Part shown: positions 1 through 6,299 of the stretch, piece by piece
Numbering within the stretch: position 1 is the first letter of the stretch
Layout of the letters: every line of letters begins with the position of its first letter
NCBI GenBank assembly: GCA_902779075.1
Contig: CACZAK010000235.1
Location: 1-6,564, forward strand
From: an uncultured bacterium
GTDB taxonomy: Bacteria > Verrucomicrobiota > Kiritimatiellia > RFP12 > UBA1067
Length of the DNA: 6,564 bases
Direction: 5' to 3'
Translations under genes and position numbers: made by a program
Notes under the pieces: generated by a model
Seen by the model: only the letters and a program-made list of their open reading frames with translations
Database searches by the model: none
What the model was told of the DNA's origin: nothing

Positions 1-1
1 C

Positions 2-676
2 GACGTGCGGAAGACCATCTTCGAGATCATGGACATCCTCGCCGCGAACGTGGAGAAGCCCACCGCCGGCATCATCCTCAACCATTCGCGGAACGGCGCC
101 AGGGAACTGGCCGACGCGGCCGGCTTCAGCGCGGCGAACTACGGCAAGAACTCCAAGGCCATCTTCTCGGTCATGCGCAACGTCTGGAACCTCAGGCCCG
201 CGCACATCGCCGATCAGATCACCAAGATCGAGCTGATACACGCCAAATCGTCGGACTTCGCCGCCTACGAGCCGCGGGCGGTGGATTTCGACCCGCGAAC
301 CTTCACCTACAACCTCGATCCTGCCTTCGACCACGTGGCGTGGCAGTCCGAGCTGGAAGATATTAAGCATCATAAGAGGTCTTCGCTCACCCCCGCGCAG
401 CGGACCGACGCGTACAAGCGGCAAGGTGACGAAATGCGCCGGAAAATACAGGAATATGTCATTTCCAGGGGACATCTCTACAAGTCGGAGCTGGACGAGT
501 GGATGCGCTCGCAGGGCATGGCGATAAACAAGGCCCAGAACGCCTACAGCGAGCTTGTCGCAACCGGCAAACTTGCCAAAGCCACGGAACACGCCACGAA
601 CAAGGTGATTGTGGGAACACCAGACCATGTTCTCACGATGTTGGAGAATGACATGTCCGGCAAATATCGCAGATAG
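2..676 (+). CDS. C-terminal part of a RecA-fold (RepA / AAA_25-like) ATPase, 5' truncated
   Basis: The frame is open to the left edge, so this is probably the 3' end of a longer gene; the GTG at 5 is only the first possible start codon inside the window. Numbering from that GTG, residues 1-100 resemble the second half of a RepA/AAA_25 RecA-like core: an Asp-Val-Arg helix start, the strand AGIILNHSRNG (21-31, the usual 'hH..K' strand after Walker B), then a small-residue segment GFSAANYGKNSKAIFSVMRN (40-59) typical of the region before the last core strands, and KIELIHAKSS (74-83). Walker A and B would lie upstream of the window. Residues about 144-206 look like a winged helix (RRKIQEYVISRG, then KAQNAYSELVATGKL). 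In this family the protein acts as a replication helicase/ATPase or nucleic-acid-binding ATPase of plasmids, phages and integrative elements; that role is inferred. It converges on the pilus operon. A chromosomal regulatory ATPase is an alternative. Confidence 0.6.
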   Translation, partial: DVRKTIFEIMDILAANVEKPTAGIILNHSRNGARELADAAGFSAANYGKNSKAIFSVMRNVWNLRPAHIADQITKIELIHAKSSDFAAYEPRAVDFDPRTFTYNLDPAFDHVAWQSELEDIKHHKRSSLTPAQRTDAYKRQGDEMRRKIQEYVISRGHLYKSELDEWMRSQGMAINKAQNAYSELVATGKLAKATEHATNKVIVGTPDHVLTMLENDMSGKYRR

Positions 677-720
677 GGGGTATCAAATGTATCTCATGGG
701 AGAGCCATGAGAGACCCCCT
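675..720 (+). terminator. Hairpin overlapping the ATPase stop codon, possible terminator
   Basis: AGGGGGT (675-681) pairs with ACCCCCT (714-720), and inside it TCTCATGG (692-699) pairs perfectly with CCATGAGA (705-712) around a GAGAG loop. A 10-base bulge (682-691) lies on one side only. The outer stem starts within the TAG stop codon (674-676). There is no T-run after it on either strand, so this is not a classic intrinsic terminator; it may protect the 3' end or assist factor-dependent termination. Confidence 0.4.
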
Positions 721-732
721 CATGCGCTAAAA

Positions 733-900
733 GGGCATTCCGGGGTGCCGGCGTGCGGCGGCGTCAGCCACAAGGCCGACGACATCCCCGCCCCTACCCC
801 CGTCCTCTACCCCAGGGGGTACTACCTCATAATACCTATTATATAGGTATTAGGTACTAGGGGGTAGGGGTAGGGATGTCGAGACGGCACCCCAATGCCC
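733..900. repeat. Large imperfect palindrome in the convergent intergenic gap
   Basis: Pairing read directly from the sequence, from outside in: GGGCATT (733-739) with AATGCCC (894-900); GGGGTGCCG (742-750) with CGGCACCCC (885-893), leaving CC bulged; CGACATCCC, where 780-788 pairs with 873-881; CCCCTACCCCC (791-801) with GGGGGTAGGGG (860-870); TACTACCT (820-827) with AGGTACTA (852-859), one mismatch; and AATACCTAT (831-839) with ATAGGTATT (843-851) around a TAT loop. Unpaired stretches are 751-779 and 802-819 on the left side. It fills most of the gap between two convergent genes. It could be a bidirectional terminator-like structure, a miniature mobile element with imperfect terminal inverted repeats, or a replication/transfer structure of the neighbouring element. 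No target duplication was seen at its ends and it has no T-tract. Confidence 0.75.
786..813 (-). other. Potential G-quadruplex motif on the minus strand
   Basis: The plus strand carries four C-runs: 786-789, 791-794, 797-801 and 810-813. On the minus strand they are four G-runs of at least four, separated by loops of 8, 2 and 1 bases. This fits a relaxed intramolecular G-quadruplex pattern. The same bases form the left arm of the large palindrome, so quadruplex and cruciform would compete. The right arm (860-875) has only three closely spaced G-runs on the plus strand. Confidence 0.4.
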
Positions 901-908
901 GGGATACG

Positions 909-2009
909 TCAGCAGCCTAGGGCGCGAAGGATTTCGGCTTCCGACGTGACGCCTGCCTCGACCTTGGCACGCGCGTCGTCTGCAATCGAGGTGGAAAGGC
1001 CCGTCTCGGGAGCGTACATCTCGAAGAGGCCGATGCGCCCCCAGTAGCCGCGTCCGCCGCAGGCAACGCAGCCTTTCGGCTCCCAGCCGCGTGTACCTTT
1101 AGTGCGGCACTCCGGACAGAGCCTGCGCACAAGCCGCTGCGCCACGGCGAGGCGGAGCGTGGCCGGCACCAGGTTCGGGTCAAGTCCCATGTCCACGAGC
1201 CGCGTAACGGAGGACTTCGCGTCGTTCGTGTGGAGAGTGGAGAGGACGAGGTGTCCCGTGAGTGCGGCCTTCACCGCCGCGTCGAGGGAGTCCGAATCGC
1301 GGATCTCGCCTATCATCACCACGTCGGGATCGTGGCGCAGCAGCGACTTCAGCGCCTTCGCGAAATTGACCTTGTCCGCTGAATCAACCTCCGCCTGCGC
1401 CACGCCCGGGATTTCGTACTCAATGGGGTCTTCCACCGTGATGATGTTGAGCGGTTCGCCCTTCATCAGTTCCTGAATGGCGGCGTAGAGCGTGGTTGTC
1501 TTGCCGCTGCCCGTGGGGCCGGTGAGCAGCACTAGGCCGTGCGGTCGCCGCAGCACGGCCTCGAAGGCAGCGCGGTCGGAATCGGACATCCCAAGTTCCG
1601 CGATGCCGAGCCTTTTGCCACCAGTCTCAAGAAGGCGTAGCGTTACGCGCTCGCCGTGGCGCACGGGCAGCGTCGCCATGCGCACGTCGAGCGGCGAGGC
1701 GGCGAACGCGCCCGCGCCGCCCATCCGCCACGAGAATCCGCCGTCCTGTGGGGCGCGGCGTTCAGCGATGTCCAGGGAGGCGAGCACCTTCAGCCGGCTC
1801 GTCACCGCGTTCTGCATTGCGGCGGGGATGCGCAGAACTTCCTCCAACGCGCCGTCGATGCGGAACCGGACGCGCACCGAGTCCGCCGCCGGGTCGAGAT
1901 GCACGTCCGATGCGTGCAGGAGCAGGCCCGCGCGCAGGATGCGGTCGACAAGCTGCACGCTGTCTGTAAGCGACTCGGCGTGCGCGAGCAGTTCCTGTGC
2001 GCTCAGCAT
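909..2009 (-). CDS. gspE: Short GspE/PilB-family secretion/assembly ATPase
   Basis: This 366-residue protein is a hexameric motor ATPase of the GspE/PilB family, expected at the cytoplasmic face of the inner membrane, powering pseudopilus or pilus extension. Visible motifs: the N2-domain signature HASDVHLDP (32-40) and RFRIDG (48-53); Walker A GPTGSGKT (164-171); Asp box VEDPIEYE (192-199); Walker B with DPDVVMIGEIRD (227-238); His box TGHLVLSTLH (251-260); CPEC (298-301) and CVAC (314-317) zinc cysteines followed by GYWGRIGLFE (321-330). The frame is open to 2222, but the ATG at 2009 is chosen because it has a strong Shine-Dalgarno and overlaps the PilT stop as ATGCTGA. The N-terminal N1E domain is absent and the spacing between the two cysteine pairs is only 12 residues, much shorter than in classical GspE. 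It is the last gene of the operon. Confidence 0.92.
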   Translation of the reverse strand: MLSAQELLAHAESLTDSVQLVDRILRAGLLLHASDVHLDPAADSVRVRFRIDGALEEVLRIPAAMQNAVTSRLKVLASLDIAERRAPQDGGFSWRMGGAGAFAASPLDVRMATLPVRHGERVTLRLLETGGKRLGIAELGMSDSDRAAFEAVLRRPHGLVLLTGPTGSGKTTTLYAAIQELMKGEPLNIITVEDPIEYEIPGVAQAEVDSADKVNFAKALKSLLRHDPDVVMIGEIRDSDSLDAAVKAALTGHLVLSTLHTNDAKSSVTRLVDMGLDPNLVPATLRLAVAQRLVRRLCPECRTKGTRGWEPKGCVACGGRGYWGRIGLFEMYAPETGLSTSIADDARAKVEAGVTSEAEILRALGC

Positions 2010-3106
2010 AGGCGCATCCTCCCCTTGAGAATGTCCGGGTTCTTCGAGAGGGCAAGGGCCGTACGTTCGTCGACGCGCCCCGCCGCCAGCAGTTCCGCGA
2101 GCGACTGGTCGAGCGTCAACATGCCGGCGTTCCGTCCCGTCTCGATGACTGAATAGATTTGCGCCGTGCGTCCGGTGGCAATGAGGTTGGCGCATGCCGG
2201 CGTGTTGACAAGCAGTTCGCATGCGGGATGGCGCGTGCCGCCTGGAGACGCCAGCAGGTGCTGAGCGAAGATGCCGCGCAGGACGAGCGCGAGCTGGTGA
2301 CGCGCGCTCGACTGCTCTTCGGCGGGAAAGACCGATACGAGCCGCTCGATCGCGCCGGCGCAGTCACCTGCGTGAAGCGTAGTGAACACGAGGTGCCCTG
2401 TCTCGGCCGCACGCAGCGCGGTGCGGATTGTCGCCAAGTCGCGGATCTCGCCAACGAGTATCACGTCGGGGTCCTGACGAAGCGCCTCCACGAGCGCGTC
2501 GTTGAAGCTGCGCGTGTCGCGTCCGACCTGCCGCTGGTTGATGATGCACTTGTCGGCCTGATGCACGTATTCGATCGGGTCCTCAATTGTGATGATGTGC
2601 CCCTGGCGCCGGTGGTTGATGCGGTCGACCATCGTGGCGAGCGTCGTGGATTTCCCGCTGCCGGTAGGTCCCGTCACGACAACCAGCCCGTCGTTTTCGT
2701 TGCAGAAGTCGGCAAGGCGCGGAGGCAGCCCAAGTTCCCCAAAGGAGCGGAAACGCGCGTCGAGCCGACGCAGGGCGATCGCGTGGTGGTCGTTCGACCG
2801 GTAGAGGTTGAAACGGTAGCGCGAACCTGACGGACTCGTCAAAGCACCGTCGATCGTGCCGTCCCGCGCAAGCGTGAGTCGCACGCGCTCGGTGCTGTCA
2901 GGACATCCGATCGGCAAAGTGTAAAGTCCCAGCTCCATCGTGAGCTCATCGACCGTTTGCATGTCGAACGGCTTGAAATTGCCTTTCGGGACTAGCGCCC
3001 CGCGAATGCGGAAGCGCGGCGCAAGCCCCACTGAAATGTGCAGGTCGCTGGCCTCGAACTCCTCGCACAAGGCGAGCAGAGTCTCCAGAAGGGAACTAAT
3101 AGTCAT
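2003..3106 (-). CDS. pilT: PilT-family pilus retraction-type ATPase
   Basis: This 367-residue protein matches the PilT family over its length: EASDLHISVGLAPRFRIRG (18-36), Walker A GPTGSGKS (146-153), Asp box TIEDPIEYVH (173-182), Walker B DPDVILVGEIRD (212-223), His box TGHLVFTTLH (236-245), and the PilT-specific C-terminal region QIYSVIETGRNAGMLTLDQS (316-335). It has no zinc cysteines. PilT hexamers disassemble type IV pili and drive retraction. The usual C-terminal AIRNLIRE motif appears as ACANLIATG (304-312) and is degenerate, and residues about 70-92 are an insert-like stretch. The start is the ATG at 3106, overlapping the upstream stop as ATGA; the GTG at 3112 is directly against the Shine-Dalgarno and is less likely. 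True T2SS operons do not normally carry PilT, so it may retract the fibre or act as a second motor. Confidence 0.93.
   Translation of the reverse strand: MTISSLLETLLALCEEFEASDLHISVGLAPRFRIRGALVPKGNFKPFDMQTVDELTMELGLYTLPIGCPDSTERVRLTLARDGTIDGALTSPSGSRYRFNLYRSNDHHAIALRRLDARFRSFGELGLPPRLADFCNENDGLVVVTGPTGSGKSTTLATMVDRINHRRQGHIITIEDPIEYVHQADKCIINQRQVGRDTRSFNDALVEALRQDPDVILVGEIRDLATIRTALRAAETGHLVFTTLHAGDCAGAIERLVSVFPAEEQSSARHQLALVLRGIFAQHLLASPGGTRHPACELLVNTPACANLIATGRTAQIYSVIETGRNAGMLTLDQSLAELLAAGRVDERTALALSKNPDILKGRMRLC
2017..2024 (-). promoter_or_regulatory. Shine-Dalgarno of the GspE-like gene
   Basis: On the minus strand GGGGAGGA lies just before the ATG at 2009, with 8 bases between GGAGG and the start. 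It lies inside the end of the PilT-like gene and decides the start against the longer open frame reaching 2222, whose extra residues have no family resemblance. Confidence 0.8.
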
Positions 3107-3675
3107 AACCACACCTCCACCGTCCAGCGGTTCCGTTCTTCAGCCCGCATAACCACTCCGTCTGGTATGACGGCCATTTCTCTCTCGGAGATCGTGCCAA
3201 GCGCCTTGACAACGTCGGGGTAGCGTCCGTCGATCGTGTAGGAGCGGTGCAGCGGCTCGGGACGCGCCCCCGTGGCCTTCAGCAGTTCTCCCGCCTTGCC
3301 TGTCTGAACCCTGTCGCGGCGCTGCCCGTCCGTAGCCGCGCTGCCGACAACGGTCAGGCCCGCTTCGCGGAAAACCTGCAACACGGCGCGTTCGCGTTCA
3401 GCCGCTCGTTCTTGCGCGTCGGCCTTCACTTTCGTCTGGGGCATCGGCTTTTTGCGCTCGGCTTCAAGTTCTGCCTTGGCCTCGGCAAGGGCCTTGTCTG
3501 CACGGCGCTTCTCCATCGGGAAGTCTTCCTCCTCGACGAGCGTATCGTGGCGGCGCGACAGTTCGTCCATCTGCCTTCCGGCGTCTGCACGCCACAAGTA
3601 CCAGTATGCGGTCAGCAGCGCCAACGGCACCGCCACGGCAAGGAACAGCTTGTCTTTCACGCGTATCTCAGTCAT
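3103..3675 (-). CDS. PilO/GspM-like bitopic membrane protein
   Basis: This 190-residue protein has a short cytoplasmic N-terminus, one membrane segment (about 10-28, LFLAVAVPLALLTAYWYLW), a charged coiled-coil-like stretch (about 34-78, rich in Glu, Lys, Ala and Arg) and a compact C-terminal domain (about 95-190) with an alternating strand/helix pattern ending in WTVEVWL. This is the layout of PilO and GspM, inner-membrane alignment proteins whose periplasmic ferredoxin-like domain pairs with PilN or GspL. Sequence identity in this family is low, so the call rests on architecture and on position directly after a PilN/GspL-like gene and before the motor ATPases. Its ATG overlaps the upstream stop by 8 bases (3668-3675); no strong Shine-Dalgarno is visible, which fits translational coupling. 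Confidence 0.75.
   Translation of the reverse strand: MTEIRVKDKLFLAVAVPLALLTAYWYLWRADAGRQMDELSRRHDTLVEEEDFPMEKRRADKALAEAKAELEAERKKPMPQTKVKADAQERAAERERAVLQVFREAGLTVVGSAATDGQRRDRVQTGKAGELLKATGARPEPLHRSYTIDGRYPDVVKALGTISEREMAVIPDGVVMRAEERNRWTVEVWL
3113..3118 (-). promoter_or_regulatory. Shine-Dalgarno of the PilT-like gene
   Basis: GGAGGT on the minus strand lies 6 bases before the ATG at 3106, within the end of the PilO-like gene. The GTG at 3112 would have zero spacing, so this site selects ATG 3106. Confidence 0.75.
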
Positions 3676-4420
3676 GGGTCAGCTCACATTCGAATTCTGC
3701 CGTCAGGCCGGGCGTCCTCACGGCGATGGGACCGGGCATGAGGCGCCAGCCGAGCTTTGTTGCGGACTTCGTGAGCGCAACCTGCACGTCGGCAGCCGCT
3801 GCGGCCGTCACGGCAACGCCCTTGATGCGCAAGGCGGACGGCCCGCCGTCCAGGGTCATCAACACGGCGCGCTCGCCGTAGGCGGCGGCAATCGCCTTCA
3901 TGATCTCCGCGTAGGCGGAGCGTGCGCGCGCCGCCTCGTCCTGCGCGCGCGCCGCAGTCTCGCGTCTTTCGCGTAGCGCTTGCGCCTCGGTGCGCGCGGC
4001 CGCCGTAGGCCTGCGGACCGCGTCGAGCTGCGCCTCAAGGTTCGCCTGTATGGCAACCTCCTTCCGCAGTGCGCCAAGACGCCGATGCGTGAAGAAGAAA
4101 TCCACAGCCGCCAGCACAAGCGCAAGCGCGCCCACCACAAGCAAAGGAACGAGGAAGCGGGCGCCGCCGGTCGCGGAGCGGTTCTTCTTCCGTTTCACGG
4201 TGACGTCGAAAACGCGGACAGCAGGGTCTGGATCGACCGCAGGCACGTAAGTGACTTCCGCCTCAGATGCAGGTATGCCTGAGAACGGCTCGACTTCGTA
4301 GGCGAGTGCCATCGCCAGCTCGTCAGGACGCAAACCGGTCACCTGCACTGACGCCATCCGCACCTGCTGGTGGAAGGCGTTCGCGTCGTCTTTTGCGGAT
4401 TGTTGTCCTTTGCGTGTCAT
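3668..4420 (-). CDS. PilN/GspL-like bitopic membrane protein with a short cytoplasmic domain
   Basis: The 250-residue protein starts at the ATG at 4420, which overlaps the upstream stop as ATGA; the open frame reaches 4597, but the extra residues lie in the pseudopilin gene and look like noise. Layout: about 85 cytoplasmic residues, a membrane segment (about 88-110, RFLVPLLVVGALALVLAAVD), an Ala/Arg/Glu-rich coiled coil (about 113-175), and a periplasmic domain (about 176-250) with a strand/helix pattern. This is the PilN / GspL C-terminal plan. The cytoplasmic part contains ELAMALAYEVEPFSGIPASE (34-53) followed by a strand and RVFDVTVKR (69-77), resembling one small piece of the PilM/GspL actin-like fold, but the rest of that ATPase-like domain is missing. 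With the PilO-like protein it probably forms the inner-membrane platform linking motor to pseudopilus. Confidence 0.75.
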   Translation of the reverse strand: MTRKGQQSAKDDANAFHQQVRMASVQVTGLRPDELAMALAYEVEPFSGIPASEAEVTYVPAVDPDPAVRVFDVTVKRKKNRSATGGARFLVPLLVVGALALVLAAVDFFFTHRRLGALRKEVAIQANLEAQLDAVRRPTAAARTEAQALRERRETAARAQDEAARARSAYAEIMKAIAAAYGERAVLMTLDGGPSALRIKGVAVTAAAAADVQVALTKSATKLGWRLMPGPIAVRTPGLTAEFECELTHD

Positions 4421-5229
4421 GGCAGGCTGATTGAAATGAGGTTGTCGCCGGGCTTCACGTCGATCGTGCGCGCGAGTCCGGAGTGGGAATCCTTTAGGAT
4501 ACGCCGTCCTGGGGTAAGCCCATCGAATACGGCCGAGGCTGGGTACAGAACTTTCTGGACGGCGCCCGTAATCAGACCGCTCGCAGGACCGTACCACGTA
4601 TAGGTGATTTCACCGGCGAAGGTGGAGTCAGCAGATTGTGCACTTATGACCAGGCGGCTTGTGGCGCCGCCGTCGGGCGCGAGCTCGATTTTCCGGACAC
4701 CATTCGCCTGCGCGCGGGGACCGTAATGCGCGACGGCGTGGATGAAGCCATTGGTCGTCCAGAGACGCATGAGGCCGGCGTCGTCCTCGCGTTCCATGGG
4801 ATTGCCCCACGGGTCGAACAGGCGCGCCTTGCCGAACGGCAGGCGCAGGTAGGGGCCGCGCCAGCCTGTGGGTACGTAAACGGAGCTGTCGGCCAGGGCG
4901 GCGAGGCCGGGCACGAGGTTTTCAGTCGTTGCCGCGCGCACGGCGTAGGGAAGGGCGTTCGTGGGCATCTTCCACAGTTCGGCCAGCGTGGATTCGTCTG
5001 CCAGACGCGGCAGGCGTCCCATGTCCGCCAGAAAGCCAGTGGTCTCCTCGCCTGTTGCGCGGGCATAGACGCTGGAACGGATGGTTTCAAGTTGCTTGTT
5101 GGCAGCCTGCACGAGCTTGGCGTCGCGCACATGCGAAAGTTCGCGCACGGCCAGATGGGTGATGATGGCGATCACGGCAAGCACGGTGACAAGCTCAACG
5201 AGCGTAAAGGCCCTCTTGGAACGTTTCAT
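4417..5229 (-). CDS. Type II secretion/type IV pilin-like pseudopilin with C-terminal extension
   Basis: The 270-residue protein has a class III (prepilin) signal: MKRSKRA then FTLVELVTVLAVIAI, with mature Phe1 and Glu5, followed by a hydrophobic helix to about residue 28. The residue before the cleavage site is Ala7 instead of the usual Gly, and a His sits in the membrane helix (residue 25). The middle carries GWRGPYLRLP (122-131) and DPWGNPM (139-145), motifs shared with the upstream pseudopilin and the GspG family. From about residue 190 there is an extra beta-rich C-terminal part ending in PGDNLISISLP that resembles a small carboxypeptidase-regulatory/PEGA-like sandwich. It would be cleaved by a prepilin peptidase and built into a pseudopilus. 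The start overlaps the upstream stop as ATGA. A minor pseudopilin role is an inference. Confidence 0.85.
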   Translation of the reverse strand: MKRSKRAFTLVELVTVLAVIAIITHLAVRELSHVRDAKLVQAANKQLETIRSSVYARATGEETTGFLADMGRLPRLADESTLAELWKMPTNALPYAVRAATTENLVPGLAALADSSVYVPTGWRGPYLRLPFGKARLFDPWGNPMEREDDAGLMRLWTTNGFIHAVAHYGPRAQANGVRKIELAPDGGATSRLVISAQSADSTFAGEITYTWYGPASGLITGAVQKVLYPASAVFDGLTPGRRILKDSHSGLARTIDVKPGDNLISISLP

Positions 5230-6125
5230 CGGTTTTCCTCCCCCTCGTCGATGTCGTTGCGTGTGAGGAAAAGGACCAAATCGTCGCCGCGCGCACGTCG
5301 GTCATCGCTGTCAATGAGGCCGGCTTGACGCGACAGGCGGCGGGCTCGCTCGCCAAAGCTGGTATTCCACCAGTTGGTCATGTTCGGATAAAAACAGGGG
5401 GTGTCCAGCCGGCCGTCGGGTCCGGCCGAGACAATACGCGCGTAACGGAAACGCACCTCGTCCGGAAGGTTCGTGTTCGAGCCCATCCGGTCTGGAAAGG
5501 CCTGCGGAGGTGGAATCTGCAGCACGTACGGATTGCCCCACGGGTCAAGGACGGCCGGTTCGCCGGGGAAACCGTAGATTGAACAGCCGTTCAGGCCGTT
5601 GAGGAAGTCGGCGGGTAGGCGCAGGCCATACAGTTTGGGATAGAACTTGCGGGACTCGAAGCTGGCGTCGGAGGGGAAGCGCGTGTCTGAGGCCGAGGGA
5701 AACGCACCCGTCGTGTGCCGCACGTAGGGGCCGTGCCATCCGCGTTCACTTTCGGGGTTCCAGCGCGTGAAGGTTTCAGGCGGTGCGCAGAAGGGATGGT
5801 GCCTGTCGTCCACGCGAAATCCGCCCCACCAGTCACCGCCGCCCTCGGTCGCGCCGTACAGGTTAGTTGATATCAGCAGGTTTGCGATGCGCAAGAGGGC
5901 GGGAGAGAAGCCGGGGATGCCGCGCATGTCGCGCAGATAGCCGTGGTCTGGGTCCGTGAAGGCCGTTGCGAGAACCTTTAAATCGTTTTCGGCGGCGGTT
6001 CGCTTGGCTTTTTCTGCAGTTGTGGAGAGACGTGAAACAGCCAGCATGGCGATCACGGCGATGATCGTCACGACAATAACCAGTTCCACGAGCGTGAAAC
6101 CGTTCCTGACTCCTCCTATCTTCAT
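5226..6125 (-). CDS. gspG: GspG-like major pseudopilin
   Basis: The 299-residue protein begins with a canonical prepilin leader, MKIGGVRNG followed by FTLVELVIVVTIIAVIAMLAV, cleaved after Gly9 with mature Glu5. Past the helix come GWHGPYVR (129-136), DPWGNPYVLQ (194-203), the strand ARIVSAGPDGRLDT (229-242) and DDLVLFL (281-287). The DPWGNPY...S.GpDG...DD succession is the GspG signature; in known GspG proteins the loop around SxGpDG and the Asp pair binds calcium. It is about twice the length of classical GspG, with large loops between helix and core. It would be the main subunit of the periplasmic pseudopilus. It is the first gene of the operon. An in-frame TAG precedes the ATG directly, so no longer start exists; no Shine-Dalgarno lies upstream, while a GGAGGA occurs inside codons 4-5. 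Confidence 0.9.
   Translation of the reverse strand: MKIGGVRNGFTLVELVIVVTIIAVIAMLAVSRLSTTAEKAKRTAAENDLKVLATAFTDPDHGYLRDMRGIPGFSPALLRIANLLISTNLYGATEGGGDWWGGFRVDDRHHPFCAPPETFTRWNPESERGWHGPYVRHTTGAFPSASDTRFPSDASFESRKFYPKLYGLRLPADFLNGLNGCSIYGFPGEPAVLDPWGNPYVLQIPPPQAFPDRMGSNTNLPDEVRFRYARIVSAGPDGRLDTPCFYPNMTNWWNTSFGERARRLSRQAGLIDSDDRRARGDDLVLFLTRNDIDEGEENR
5237..5243 (-). promoter_or_regulatory. Shine-Dalgarno of the second pseudopilin gene
   Basis: GGGGAGG on the minus strand lies 7 bases before the ATG at 5229, inside the last codons of the upstream pseudopilin gene. Together with the ATGA overlap it fixes the start. Confidence 0.75.
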
Positions 6126-6299
6126 CTAATGATTAAACGCAGCCCGACATGTTTCGGTTCACGGTGTGCCACCCACGTTTCCCGCGTGAATGTCAATGAG
6201 GATCGGTTCTGATGCAACTGGGCGCATCTGCGTTTTTCACCCATGCGTTTTGAGATTGGAAACAACCAGAACAACTGGTAAAAACAACTTTGAGAGAGG

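Noticed and set aside
1102..1476. Plus-strand open frame of 124 codons opposite the GspE-like gene
   Set aside because: It is antisense to strongly conserved ATPase motifs, is Ser/Arg-rich without domain resemblance, and reflects the high GC content.
2010..2222. N-terminal extension of the GspE-like frame
   Set aside because: Lies within the PilT-like gene, has low-complexity Arg/His/Gly-rich residues unlike the N1E domain, and a strong Shine-Dalgarno precedes ATG 2009.
2159..2830. Plus-strand open frame of 223 codons opposite the PilT-like gene
   Set aside because: Antisense shadow of the conserved PilT core; its sequence has no recognisable domain.
4421..4597. N-terminal extension of the PilN-like frame
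   Set aside because: Overlaps the pseudopilin tail and shows no family resemblance; ATG 4420 forms the ATGA junction used throughout the operon.
4636..5328. Plus-strand open frame of 230 codons opposite the second pseudopilin
   Set aside because: The opposite strand carries a clear prepilin signal and DPWGNP motif with proper overlaps; this frame has no start signal or domain.
6168..6196. Minus-strand operon promoter based on TTGACA at 6196-6191, or a sigma54-like TGGCAC at 6171-6166
   Set aside because: The TTGACA is followed at 17 bases by GGTGGC, not a -10 box, and the TGGCAC is followed by GAAC where TTGC is expected. Neither is good enough to annotate.
6214..6237. Plus-strand intrinsic terminator ahead of TTTTT at 6232
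   Set aside because: The preceding stem is at most a few base pairs with almost no loop, and no gene ends upstream of it.
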